Origin: Rhodopseudomonas faecalis
GTDB taxonomy: Bacteria; Pseudomonadota; Alphaproteobacteria; Rhizobiales; Xanthobacteraceae
DNA length: 64,000 nucleotides
Direction: 5' to 3'
Assembly (NCBI RefSeq): GCF_003217325.1
Contig: NZ_QJTI01000001.1
Span: forward strand, 282,454 to 346,453
The notes below the pieces were generated by a model. The model was not told the DNA's origin. It saw nothing but the letters and a program-made list of their open reading frames with translations, and made no database searches. Position numbers and translations under genes: made by a program. Position 1 is the first letter of the stretch; each line of letters opens with the position of its first letter. This document shows, one piece after another, positions 21,004-29,342 of this stretch.

Positions 21004-21198
21004 GTGAGCGTGATCCAAAAATGTTCGCGGTACGACGTGACGCATTCTGAGCAGCCAGATGATCAGCAGCAGGTTCGCACTTGCGAGAAGTGCAGCCAAG
21101 TGATGGTGCGTCTTGGCGAAATCCGCCGCTCCCTGCAGAGCACCATGTGCGTCTATCGCTGCTACAACTGCAATAATGTGGTGGTTGAGCTGAAATAG
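21004..21198 (+). CDS. Small zinc-ribbon-like protein 1
   Basis: 64 residues from a GTG start. Two cysteine pairs, CEKC near residue 27 and CYNC near residue 53, are separated by about 25 residues including an Arg-rich stretch (VRLGEIRRS), as in a zinc ribbon. The function is unknown; such small proteins could bind DNA, RNA or a partner. There is no clear ribosome site, so the start is uncertain. It is convergent with the second ribbon gene at 21288. Confidence 0.5.
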   Translation: MSVIQKCSRYDVTHSEQPDDQQQVRTCEKCSQVMVRLGEIRRSLQSTMCVYRCYNCNNVVVELK

Positions 21199-21287
21199 CG
21201 CGCGACCTGCCGGCGCCCGGAACGCGGCAAAAGCTCAGTAAAATACCGATCGGGAAGAGGTGTGGGGCGGCCTGCTGAGCGCTTCGT

Positions 21288-21473
21288 TCAGCGCGATGTC
21301 AGGCGATTTTCAACCGAATCCAGCGGGTCGGTGCTGGAGGCGACCACCACCAGGTGATGGTCGCATAGCCCGCACTGAAATGTGCGCGCTTCAAAACCAT
21401 CCGACAGCAGATGGACCCGCTTAACGGCGAGCTGTGCATGACAGCGAAAGCAGAGCGGAGTCCGATCGACCAT
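21288..21473 (-). CDS. Small zinc-ribbon-like protein 2
   Basis: 61 residues from ATG 21473, with a longer in-frame start at 21515. The knuckles CFRC (residues 8-11) and CGLC (about residue 33) have the same spacing logic as the neighbouring ribbon proteins: C-x2-C, about 20 residues with basic side chains, then Phe-x-C-x2-C. No named family is recognised. It lies downstream of, and in the same direction as, the LH2 genes, but a terminator separates them. Confidence 0.55.
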   Translation of the reverse strand: MVDRTPLCFRCHAQLAVKRVHLLSDGFEARTFQCGLCDHHLVVVASSTDPLDSVENRLTSR

Positions 21474-21706
21474 TATCAAACCTGCGACATGAAGAATGTA
21501 GTCGTAGACCATCATCAGTTGTTGGTCAAAGGAGGAGAGTGATTATTAGTTGTGCACTCTGCTGCAAACGAGCTAATCGGTCTGCTGTGCCGGGTCGCTC
21601 AGCTAACTAATGGAGCTTTCATCCGTCTGTTGCGGACGGGACGCCATGCGCGTGATTCGGGATGCGGCGCTAACAATGCAGGCGAGCAGGGCGTTGATCG
21701 CTTCCC

Positions 21707-21743
21707 CAAAAAACAAACCCCGGAACACAAATGCGTTCCGGGG
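21707..21743 (-). terminator. Terminator of the pucBA operon
   Basis: Read on the minus strand: 9-bp perfect stem CCCCGGAAC/GTTCCGGGG, 8-base loop, followed by TTTGTTTTTTGG. It lies about 40 bases after the pucA stop. A second small hairpin (GAAGCT/AGCTTC, 21750-21765) sits in between, which could protect the 3' end of the puc mRNA. Confidence 0.85.
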
Positions 21744-21784
21744 TTGCATGAAGCTGGAAAGCTTCACAGCTCGGATGAGCTGGA

Positions 21785-21964
21785 TTAGCCAACCTTGACC
21801 GACGACTCGATCGCGGCAGCCTTGCCGTTCCAGTACTTCGAGAACCAGGTGGTCTTCGACAGGAGAGCGGCGTGCACGAGGATCGCGATCACAGCGACGC
21901 TGCCCAGGAAGAGCGGCAGACCGACGGTCGGCTTAACGACAGTCCAAATACGACCTTGATTCAT
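21785..21964 (-). CDS. pucA: Light-harvesting LH2 alpha polypeptide
   Basis: 59 residues, a single membrane span of the peripheral antenna. The N-terminus [18 protein letters not shown], bacteriochlorophyll-ligand His31 ([10 protein letters not shown]) and the Tyr44-Trp45 pair in WFSKYWNGK are present. In LH2 structures the Tyr/Trp pair hydrogen-bonds the B850 pigment acetyl groups, so a normal B800-850 spectrum is predicted. The KPTVGLPL start and [12 protein letters not shown] tail, however, resemble the low-light LH4-type alpha chain of R. palustris. A ribosome site AAGGAG overlaps the pucB stop, so the pair is co-translated. Confidence 0.93.
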   Translation of the reverse strand: MNQGRIWTVVKPTVGLPLFLGSVAVIAILVHAALLSKTTWFSKYWNGKAAAIESSVKVG

Positions 21965-21976
21965 GGTCCGAGCTCC

Positions 21977-22120
21977 TTAGTGCAGCCAGGGGGTGTAAAC
22001 GAAGGCGAGGAAGTGAGCGAAGATCGCCACGGCGCCGAACACGCGGGTGCCGTCGATTACGTGCTTGTGGAGCTCTTCGGACTCCTCGACCGTCAGACCG
22101 GTCAGCGACTTTTCAGCCAT
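21977..22120 (-). CDS. pucB: Light-harvesting LH2 beta polypeptide
   Basis: 47 residues, single span. [19 protein letters not shown] is the standard beta-chain N-terminal domain, and [16 protein letters not shown] carries the B850-ligand His and the conserved C-terminal WLH. It pairs with the alpha chain coded 12 bases downstream. There are no pucC, pucD or bacteriophytochrome genes nearby, so assembly and control factors must be elsewhere. The protein is slightly shorter at its N-terminus than other PucB proteins of the genus. Confidence 0.93.
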   Translation of the reverse strand: MAEKSLTGLTVEESEELHKHVIDGTRVFGAVAIFAHFLAFVYTPWLH

Positions 22121-22228
22121 TTTGGAACCTCATTATAATGAGTGTGTGACTTGATCTAAGAACCGAAGCCCTCGATCGCCGGCAACCTTAGCGGCGTCAG
22201 CCGCGACGACATTGCGCAGGAACAATTT

Positions 22229-22259
22229 TTGGTGAGGTCGGCGTGATTATTGGTGAGGT
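22229..22259 (-). promoter_or_regulatory. Tandem direct repeats upstream of pucBA
   Basis: TTGGTGAGGT (+ strand) occurs at 22229-22238 and again at 22250-22259, exactly 21 bases apart, i.e. two helical turns. This is the arrangement expected for two protomers of a regulator binding one DNA face. It lies 109-139 bases before the pucB start, in the right place for an activator or repressor site. No perfect PpsR box (TGT-N12-ACA) was found in the region. The stretch 22121-22568 otherwise holds no gene that I can support. Confidence 0.5.
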
Positions 22260-22568
22260 ATCGGGTTGCAGATAGTGCCGTTTGAACCCTGCCGGCGTGC
22301 TGCGAATAGAGTTTAAACCCAAGTAGACACTGTCATTTTGCGAGCAGGTCGAAACGCTGCAAAGCGCTCGTCAACCTTGGGCGGGGTCGAATTTTCACTG
22401 TCCGGTTCATGCCGGACAAAAGCCTATTTTGGGGAGGCGGAGCCATTTTGCGGGATCTTGAGCCCCGAATCGCCGTTTCGCGATTCGCGTTCTGCAAGGC
22501 AAGGCGTCGGCACCAAGGCGCATGACGAGGCCGCTTCGCTCAGCAGCACGGGAGGCAAGGCGTTCCTC

Positions 22569-22766
22569 CTACCCGTTGAAGGGCGTGCCGAGGTCAGCGG
22601 GCGGTCCGGCGTCGTGATCCTTGCAGACCATGATCCGAGCGCAGCCGGTACACTTGAACACGCCGATCCTGGGGCGCAGGCCAGATCGTGGGAGATCCGC
22701 CACCAGATGCGTCGTCTCCCCGCACTCGCTGCATCGAGGCGGCCGTCCCGCGTCGTTACCGGTCAT
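22569..22766 (-). CDS. Small zinc-ribbon-like protein 3
   Basis: 65 residues (MTGNDAGRPPRCSECGETTH...). Two cysteine pairs, CSEC (residues 12-15) and CTGC (near residue 41), flank a basic and hydrophobic middle, followed by an RIMVCKDHDAG tail. It is built like the two ribbon proteins at 21004 and 21288 but is not closely similar. It lies upstream of pucBA on the same strand; the 448-base gap suggests separate transcription. Function unknown. Confidence 0.55.
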   Translation of the reverse strand: MTGNDAGRPPRCSECGETTHLVADLPRSGLRPRIGVFKCTGCARIMVCKDHDAGPPADLGTPFNG

Positions 22767-22814
22767 GAGACAACTCCGAAGCAATTTGCTTTTAGACTCG
22801 CGACGTCCGATTAA

Positions 22815-23451
22815 AATCGTGACGTTGCGTGTTCCTCGCATTCACATTTGTGAATGATTGCGTGTCGGAAGTGCGATCGGGGAATCGTCTTTGCCCATTC
22901 TTCATGGGGCCTTGCGTCGTTGCCGCGTGCATGGGGGCATCGTCGCCCACGGGCCGAACCGGGGGTGGCAAGCGTTGCGCTTGCATCGTGGCGTTGGGCC
23001 TGAGCCATTTGAGAAGAGCAGGGCTGGGCCCCGCGCCCTTGTTGTCGGTCGCTGGGGCCAGCCTGGGCTTCCTCCGGGATCACGGATCGGCCCTGATCCT
23101 GCCGTTTCCTGACCGAATCAGGGCGCGAACCGCGGCTCAGCTTGTGCTGGGGGGGCTTAAAAACCGACCGCATGACCAATGTTCCGCCACCCCATTGGTT
23201 GCTATTTCGCGCGACCGAAACGCGCCGGCCGTTATCGGCTCGGCTCCGTGTCGGTGACAGCGGTTGCTCGGTACGCGCGGCGGATCGCTTCGGCGGCATC
23301 CTTGGTCTGATGGGGCGCTGCTGGTCTCACGTGCAATTCCGCCGCATGCGGCGTCGCCGCCTACCTCATCGCCAACGACATTCCGCAGCTTGTGCGTGTC
23401 ACGGAGTTGACCGTTCGGAAGTGATCTGGCGACCGTGACCTTGCCCCAATT
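22815..23451. other. Stretch without a recognisable gene
   Basis: Several open frames exist on both strands, but none has a credible start, composition or familiar motif. The sequence is moderately GC-rich and may be decayed mobile-element DNA, given the transposase remnant that follows it. Nothing further can be supported. Confidence 0.4.
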
Positions 23452-23700
23452 TTATCCAGCGGCGAGTTCGGTCCTGGCTGTTGAGTTGCCCTGCTGGGCG
23501 GGTGGCGCAGCGGGAGCTGGCGCGCAGCCCTCGGCATAGCGTAGCACCAGATCCCGTCGCGGATGGGTGAAGGCGAATTCGGCCGGCGTCCGCCATCCGA
23601 GGCGGGAGTGTGGATGGGTTTGATTGTAATCGGCCCGCCAACGTCCGACGGAAGAGCGTCTCCTCAAGGGCGAGCAACACGCGGTGCTATCGTGGGCTGG
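23452..23700 (-). pseudogene. IS3-family transposase (OrfB) C-terminal remnant
   Basis: The minus strand encodes WRADYNQTHPHSRLGWRTPAEFA, the conserved end of the IS3-group rve integrase. Just upstream in another frame, ALEETLFRRTLAGR corresponds to the preceding NETLFRSLAHAR-type segment, so there is a frameshift as well as loss of the catalytic DDE core. The piece is inactive. It marks the left border of the siderophore locus. Confidence 0.75.
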
Positions 23701-23711
23701 CATGTAGTCCC

Positions 23712-24014
23712 TCACTCCCAGACGAAGCAAAGATCTTCGCGAAATGCGAAGCGTTCGATGTGGCTCATGACGACCTCCTGGAAGGTCGTCATGGTGGCTG
23801 CATCGATCGCGGTCAGATCAATCAACAAAGTGTCGGGCGTAGCGGTCAGCCGGGCCTCTCCGAGCGGCAAAGAAATCCGGGCCTGGGTCGGATCGAATTC
23901 GGTTTCGAATTTGTGCGCCCAATGCTTGCAGAGTTGCTGAAGATAGCGGCTGGCGTTGGTTGTGGGCACGGCGGCGTGGGTCGTATGCTGGCTGGAGGTC
24001 GAGGATGAGGTCAT
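23712..24014 (-). CDS. DUF2218-family protein at the end of the siderophore locus
   Basis: 100 residues. SRYLQQLCKHWAHKFETEFD near the N-terminus and VVMSHIERFAFREDL at the end are characteristic of DUF2218, a small domain often coded beside iron or siderophore uptake genes. Its biochemical role is not established; help in handling ferric siderophores inside the cell is a guess from context. The gene follows the TonB receptor gene after 111 bases in the same direction and may be co-transcribed. Confidence 0.8.
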   Translation of the reverse strand: MTSSSTSSQHTTHAAVPTTNASRYLQQLCKHWAHKFETEFDPTQARISLPLGEARLTATPDTLLIDLTAIDAATMTTFQEVVMSHIERFAFREDLCFVWE

Positions 24015-24125
24015 GCACGATCTCGATTGTTGCTTGATTGTGACGAACGGCTCAGGCGGGCGACGCCTGAGTTGTTTCGCGTTGTTTGGGCGGCGTCGCC
24101 GAACCGCGCGCCGCACGATCGATGT

Positions 24126-26360
24126 TTAGAAATTGAACGTCGCCGACACCATGTAAGTGCGAGGTGCGCCGACGGCGAGATAGCCGCGGGCCGCCGACAG
24201 ATAGTAGGCCGTATCCGCCACGTTCTCGACCGTCGCGCGCAGCACGGCCGGCTTGCCGTTCGGGGCGATGAAGGTGTAGCGGGCGCCGAGGTCGACCCGC
24301 GTCCAGTCGGACACGGTCTGCGTGTTGGCCTGATCGTAGAACACGTCGGCCGCGTGGATCACGCGGCCGGTGAGGGTGACGTCCGGGGCCATCCAGGACG
24401 GCAGATCGTATTCGCCGTAAAGCGTCAGCGAGGTCGTCGGCACACCGGGGACGTCGTTGCCGTTGTAGCGGCCGCCGATGGTCGATACCAGCTTGGCATC
24501 GATCACCGCGATGCCGCCGAGCAGGCGGACGCCCTTGAACGGCTCGCCGAAGATGTTGAATTCGGCGCCACGGTTGCGCTGCAGCCCGTCGACCGAGAAG
24601 ATTCTGGTGGTGGGGTCGGTGTAGGCGCTGGGCTGCTCGATCTGGAATAGTGAGGCCGTCAACGCGACGAAACCGAAATCATACTTGGCGCCGACCTCCT
24701 GTTGCTTGCTCACCGTCGGCGGGAATACCGTGTTGGGGTTGCGCGCCGTTGCGGGGGCAGTCGGCCCCGCGTCGAGCGCTTCGATATAGTTTGCGTAGAT
24801 CGATAGCTCGTCCGTCGCGCGGATCACGGCGCCGACGGCGGGGCTGAAGCGGGCTTCGTTATAGTAGGAGGAGCGGGTTCCCTGCGTTGGCCCCGCGGCC
24901 GTGACGAAGCCGCTCAGCGCGATGTCCTGCCAGCGACCGCCAAGGGTCAGGAGCAGCCGGTCGTTGAACAGCGACAGCGTATCCGACACTGCCACGCTGC
25001 GAGCGGTCAGCCGCGACAGCAGCGGCCGGTCGTCGGACTGCGCAAAACCGCTGGTCTGAAACGCCCCCGGACGCGGACGCACCGGATTGTAGATATTGGT
25101 CACATAGCTGTACGGCGTGAAGCCGAGCGTGCCGCCGCGATACAGCTCGTTGTTGGCCTCGACCGCCGAGACGTTGAGCTGGTGGCCGATTACGCCGGTC
25201 CTGAACTTCGAGCGCAGCCCGATCTCGCCGGTGTAGCCCTGTAGCTCTTGCGGCTGGACTGCGAGCGTGTTGGTCGCCGTGCCGTTGAAATTGGTGATGC
25301 GGTAGGACGAAGTAAGGAAGTCTTCGTTGTAGATGCTGCCGCCACCGGCGAGATACAGCGTGGTATCCGGCAGAATGTCGTATTCGGCGCGGCCAGCGAT
25401 CATCTTGTAGCGGCTGTCGATGTACTCGTCCTTGCTTGCGGTGTTGATGCGGCCGTTCGGCGCGGGCGGGATGACAATGTTCGGTGCCGCCGAGTTGAAC
25501 AGCGACGTTGGCGCATTGATGTGCTGGACCGAGCTGTTGAGGTCGAGCGAGGCGCGGAAGTTCTCGCTGCGATAATCGAGGCCGAGCGAGGCGACGCCGA
25601 CCTCGACCGAGTTGAGGTCGAGCGGCGTGTCGCCATTGCGGTAGGAGCCGTTGAAGCGAACGCCCCATTCCTTGAGGTCGCCGAAGCGGCGGCCGACATC
25701 GAGGTGATTCCAGATCTGGGAGTCGCTCATCCAGCCGGTCGTCAGGCGCGTCAGCGGTTCGTCGCCGGCCCGCTTCGGGATCAAGTTGATCGTGCCGCCG
25801 ACCCGGGCGGTGCCGCCGCTGAGCAGCGCGCTCGGGCCTTTCAGGATCTCGATTCGCTCGATGCCCTCGAGGAAGTTTCGCCGCGGATTGGCGAGATAGA
25901 ACAACCCGTCATAGGCGGTGTCGAGGTTGGTTACCGAGAAGCCGCGGATGAAGAACGAGTCGCGCTCGCTGAACGGTGGGGCGTCGTTGCGCACCGACGG
26001 ATCGTTCGACACCACGTCCGCGATACTCCGCGCCTGCTGATCCTCCATCAGCTTGGAGGTGAAGCTGGTGATGTTGAACGGCGCCGAGAAGATGGAAGTG
26101 TTGCCGAGCAGGCCGAGGCGTGCACCGCTGCCGACCTGACCACCGGCATAGGGAACCGGCGGCTGTCCGATCGTTCCGGTTTGTGGCACGCCGGGCGTGG
26201 GGAACACCGTCGGCGGCGCCTCGGTCTGCCGCGCCCGGATCTCGATCGGCGGCAGGCTCGTCGAACGCGACGACGACGTTTGCGCCAGAGCGCCGTCGGC
26301 AAGCGGCATCACACCGAAACCAGAAATGACCAGAGCGATCTGACCAACTGTCTTTCTCAT
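24126..26360 (-). CDS. TonB-dependent siderophore receptor (FhuA/FpvA type)
   Basis: About 744 residues. The signal peptide (VGQIALVISGFGVMPLADGALAQ) is followed by a plug domain (SIADVVSNDPSVRND, FFIRGFSVTNLDTAYDG, IERIEILKGPSALLSGG) and a 22-strand barrel ending in the outer-membrane signature YMVSATFNF. It is of the hydroxamate/catecholate siderophore receptor class (TIGR01783-like) and lacks an N-terminal signalling domain. ATG 26360 follows GGAGAC; upstream in-frame sequence is GC-rich leader. It is the second receptor of the locus. Confidence 0.93.
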   Translation of the reverse strand: MRKTVGQIALVISGFGVMPLADGALAQTSSSRSTSLPPIEIRARQTEAPPTVFPTPGVPQTGTIGQPPVPYAGGQVGSGARLGLLGNTSIFSAPFNITSFTSKLMEDQQARSIADVVSNDPSVRNDAPPFSERDSFFIRGFSVTNLDTAYDGLFYLANPRRNFLEGIERIEILKGPSALLSGGTARVGGTINLIPKRAGDEPLTRLTTGWMSDSQIWNHLDVGRRFGDLKEWGVRFNGSYRNGDTPLDLNSVEVGVASLGLDYRSENFRASLDLNSSVQHINAPTSLFNSAAPNIVIPPAPNGRINTASKDEYIDSRYKMIAGRAEYDILPDTTLYLAGGGSIYNEDFLTSSYRITNFNGTATNTLAVQPQELQGYTGEIGLRSKFRTGVIGHQLNVSAVEANNELYRGGTLGFTPYSYVTNIYNPVRPRPGAFQTSGFAQSDDRPLLSRLTARSVAVSDTLSLFNDRLLLTLGGRWQDIALSGFVTAAGPTQGTRSSYYNEARFSPAVGAVIRATDELSIYANYIEALDAGPTAPATARNPNTVFPPTVSKQQEVGAKYDFGFVALTASLFQIEQPSAYTDPTTRIFSVDGLQRNRGAEFNIFGEPFKGVRLLGGIAVIDAKLVSTIGGRYNGNDVPGVPTTSLTLYGEYDLPSWMAPDVTLTGRVIHAADVFYDQANTQTVSDWTRVDLGARYTFIAPNGKPAVLRATVENVADTAYYLSAARGYLAVGAPRTYMVSATFNF

Positions 26361-26508
26361 CAATGTCTCCGAGATGTTGTTCGTTGAATGTCGTGGAGAG
26401 CTACCGTTGCGCTGCGGGACTGCGGGCGATCGGCCGCAATCTGCGGCCACGGTTCGCGGCTGCGTCGAGCGGCGCCTCGAGGCCGAATGCGAAGTAAGAC
26501 GAGGCAAT

Positions 26509-27006
26509 TCATCGCAGTCGCGCCATGCAATGGGCGTCGACGAACTCACCCTCTCGAAAGCTGGCGGCCTTGTGCGTGCCCTCGATCGCGAAGCCGAACT
26601 TCGCGTACAGCGCCAGCGCTGCGACATTGTCAGTGAACACCGTCATCTCCAGCCGTTTGATGTTCAGCCAGTTGTCGGCGGTGTCGATCATCGCGGCCAG
26701 CAGCTTCGTGCCGACGCCGATGCGGGCGTAGCTCTCGTGAACGCCGATCCAAAATTCAGCGGCGTGGGCGCGGCGCCCGTAAAACGGGCGCAACGCGGAC
26801 GCACCGACAACGCGTCCATCCACCTCCGCCGAGTAGTTCAGGTCGCGTGGAGACTGTGGCTCCAGCCATTTGGTAATGGTTTCGAACGACTCGTAGGGAA
26901 GGGCGAGGGTCCAGAACCGAAAGGCGTGTTGATTGACGATTTCGTAAATGTCGGCCGCATCTTCCCGGCGCATCGCTCGAATGATCACATGCATGTCGTT
27001 TTCCAT
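26509..27006 (-). CDS. GNAT-family N-acetyltransferase in the siderophore operon
   Basis: 165 residues. The acetyl-CoA pyrophosphate-binding loop is visible in HESYARIGVGTKLLAAMI (Q/R-x-x-G-x-G type), with MTVFTDNVAALALYAKFGFA as the usual motif B. The family acetylates primary or secondary amines. The gene starts 12 bases after the stop of the FecA-like receptor gene, so it is in the iron operon. R. palustris rhodopetrobactins are reported to be N-acetylated on the central amine of the polyamine arm, and this is the obvious candidate enzyme. Similar GNAT proteins include phosphinothricin-type acetyltransferases, so the substrate is inferred only. Confidence 0.88.
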   Translation of the reverse strand: MENDMHVIIRAMRREDAADIYEIVNQHAFRFWTLALPYESFETITKWLEPQSPRDLNYSAEVDGRVVGASALRPFYGRRAHAAEFWIGVHESYARIGVGTKLLAAMIDTADNWLNIKRLEMTVFTDNVAALALYAKFGFAIEGTHKAASFREGEFVDAHCMARLR

Positions 27007-27018
27007 TGCGCGGGCCGG

Positions 27019-29244
27019 CTAGAACGTCAGCTTGGCGCTGACCAGGTAGGAGCGGCCGGGGTCATAGAGTGGCCGGACGATGCCGCTGCCATATTCGAGT
27101 CCGTAAGTGCCGCGCGCCGCATAAGTCTGGTTCAAGAGATTGCGAACATCGCCGCGGAGCGTCAGCGACGGCACGGCGATCGGACGGTGTTCGGCAAAGA
27201 GGTTGACCACCTCGTAGCCGTCGAGTCGGCCGATCCCGGTGACGGGATTCAGCAGGCTGTCGTCCTCGAACGCGATCTCGACATCACCGCCGATCGCCAG
27301 GCTTAGCGGCGCGAATCTGTGCTCAACCTGAACGGTCAGGATGTCGCCGATCGGCGCGGTTAGGTATTTTCCGAAATAGCTGTCGGCCGGCCTGCCACTG
27401 ATCGTTGCGTCGGTGCGAACGAACCGCAGGCGAACGAATCCATCGTCCCAAGAGAACGCACTGCCGATGTGAAAGCCTTGGCTTTGCACATCGAAGGCGC
27501 GGAGCGCCATGGCGGCGGCCCACAGCGGGACGCGGGCATCCCAGATTCGAGTACGGAATACGCCGCCCTCGATCCGGAACCTCGCAAAGTGCGCGACCAA
27601 GCCGGCGGTAGCGTTGTCCGAGGTAACTGAACGCGGCCCGGCGCCGTAGTTCCAGGCCGGGTTCTGGACGTAGTTCTCTGCAAGCGGAACGCCGGCCCAG
27701 ACGTTGGAGTAACCGGCCTTTGCGGTCAGGTGACTAGTCAGGGCGTGCTCGCCCGATACGTTGCTGCTCAAGCCGTGGTCGCTGGAGCGGAAGCCATTGA
27801 TGCCGCCGAACTGCTGATGGTCGCCGCGCAGCCCGAAGGACAGCTTGGTGCTGTTTGCGAGTTTCAGGCGGGCTTGGGCATAGGCGCCGACATTGTCGGC
27901 GGTCTCAGCAGTTCGATAGGTCTGTTCGATCGACCTGGCGCGGTCACGATAGAAATCGATGCCGGCGACGATGTCGCCGATCGGCAGTGCGAACTTGTTC
28001 TCAAGCTTGCCGTTGAGACTGTCAGTTAAGCCTTTGCTGGTGTGGCTGTAGGTGTCTAGCGTGGCACCAGCGTATTGGTCGACCGCGACCTGGGTGCGGT
28101 TGTAGCCAAGCACAACGTTCGGATCCCACCACCCCTCTGCAGAGTCATTGGAATAGGTAACGACCGTGTTTTGCCGGTCGAGGGTGTAAGGGCGGACGAG
28201 CGGCGTCATCTGCGGGCCGTAGATCTGCACCGCGTTGGCGCGGAATGGCCGGATGGCATCGTCGCGGATCAGCTCGTGACTGATCGACAATCGACGTCCC
28301 TCGGCACTCTGATAGGCGAGCTTGCCGAGGCCGCTCAGAACATTGGTCGAGCTGCCGAGCACCTGTTCGTCATTACCGGCTCGGAATTCGCTGCCTTTGC
28401 CATAGGTGAATGAGCCAAGCGCCTCGAATCCGCCCTGACGGCTGTAGCTGGTGAGGTTGGTGGTCGAGACATTGCCGTTCAAGTTGAACGTCGACTTGAT
28501 CGAGCCGCCGAAACCGTCCGCGGCGAGAAAGTCTCGCGCGTCCTTGGTCAAGTAGGCGATTGCGCCGCCGAGCGCGCCGGGACCGGAGTCGGCAGGGGCT
28601 ACACCGGCATCAACGCGGAGCGCCCTGAGCAGGTTGGGATCGATCATCGTGGTGGCGTTGTGGTGGAATACCTTGTTGTTCTGGCGCGAGCCGTCGATCG
28701 AGATCGCCAGATTGGTTTCATCGATGCCCTGAACATAGAGCTTCTGCGACATCGGCAATGACGAGCCGACCACAACGCTTGGTTCGCCGCGGAAGACGCC
28801 TCTGAGGTCGGTTGCATTTCGACGTTCGATATCGGCGCTTGTGATATCGATCTCGCTTACGCCGCCGCGCCCGATGCTGGCCTCACTCACGCTGATCGTT
28901 TCGATGGCGATGTCGAGCGACGACTCGATGGCGACGGTGCGCGGGCCGGTGAAGCGATAGGTGAGGTTCGAGCCGGAGAGAATTTCGCGTAGCGCGCTTT
29001 CGGCGGCGAGCCGGCCGCTGACGGCCGGTGAGGTGCCGCTGATCGCTCCTCCACCCAGCCGAACGACCTGAATCCCTGTTGTCGTCGTGAAATCGGCCAG
29101 GGCCGACAACCGGGGCTTGGCGTCGATCCGAAAATCGAACGACGCGACCGCTTGCGGCCGGGCTTCGGACGCGGTCACGAGAAACGCCAACGCACAGAGG
29201 GAGGCCCCGCACCTCGATCCGGCGATACTGGCAAATCTTCGCAT
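27019..29244 (-). CDS. FecA-like TonB receptor with N-terminal signalling (STN) domain
   Basis: About 741 residues. The signal peptide (GASLCALAFLVTASEA) is followed by an STN/secretin-like domain (FDFRIDAKPRLSALADFTTT...ESALREILSGSNLTYRF), a plug (LYVQGIDETNLAISIDGSRQ) and a barrel ending in SYLVSAKLTF. The STN domain contacts a FecR-type anti-sigma protein in the periplasm, so the receptor signals as well as transports. fecR lies directly upstream (98 bases) and the matching sigma factor at 41293. ATG 29244 is preferred; the longer frame opens with TTG. Confidence 0.92.
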   Translation of the reverse strand: MRRFASIAGSRCGASLCALAFLVTASEARPQAVASFDFRIDAKPRLSALADFTTTTGIQVVRLGGGAISGTSPAVSGRLAAESALREILSGSNLTYRFTGPRTVAIESSLDIAIETISVSEASIGRGGVSEIDITSADIERRNATDLRGVFRGEPSVVVGSSLPMSQKLYVQGIDETNLAISIDGSRQNNKVFHHNATTMIDPNLLRALRVDAGVAPADSGPGALGGAIAYLTKDARDFLAADGFGGSIKSTFNLNGNVSTTNLTSYSRQGGFEALGSFTYGKGSEFRAGNDEQVLGSSTNVLSGLGKLAYQSAEGRRLSISHELIRDDAIRPFRANAVQIYGPQMTPLVRPYTLDRQNTVVTYSNDSAEGWWDPNVVLGYNRTQVAVDQYAGATLDTYSHTSKGLTDSLNGKLENKFALPIGDIVAGIDFYRDRARSIEQTYRTAETADNVGAYAQARLKLANSTKLSFGLRGDHQQFGGINGFRSSDHGLSSNVSGEHALTSHLTAKAGYSNVWAGVPLAENYVQNPAWNYGAGPRSVTSDNATAGLVAHFARFRIEGGVFRTRIWDARVPLWAAAMALRAFDVQSQGFHIGSAFSWDDGFVRLRFVRTDATISGRPADSYFGKYLTAPIGDILTVQVEHRFAPLSLAIGGDVEIAFEDDSLLNPVTGIGRLDGYEVVNLFAEHRPIAVPSLTLRGDVRNLLNQTYAARGTYGLEYGSGIVRPLYDPGRSYLVSAKLTF

Positions 29245-29342
29245 GGTCTTGACGTCCCCCACGACGTTCGAGGGGTACGCGTTCAAAGCCCTCGCTGATC
29301 AACGTGCGTGCGAGGCAAAACCCGTAAAAATAGTGAGAGGCA

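Noticed and set aside
21785-22120. LH1 (pufBA) instead of LH2 genes
   Set aside because: No pufLM follow, and residues such as Tyr44-Trp45 and the WLH end with LH2-type start fit pucBA.
22399-22418. TGTCCGG ... CCGGACA palindrome as a PpsR site
   Set aside because: The spacer is 14 instead of 12 bases and it lies nearly 280 bases before pucB.
22338-22814. 158-codon open frame on the + strand upstream of the puc genes
   Set aside because: No recognisable motif; it lies antisense to the third zinc-ribbon gene, which has a better start and cysteine pattern.
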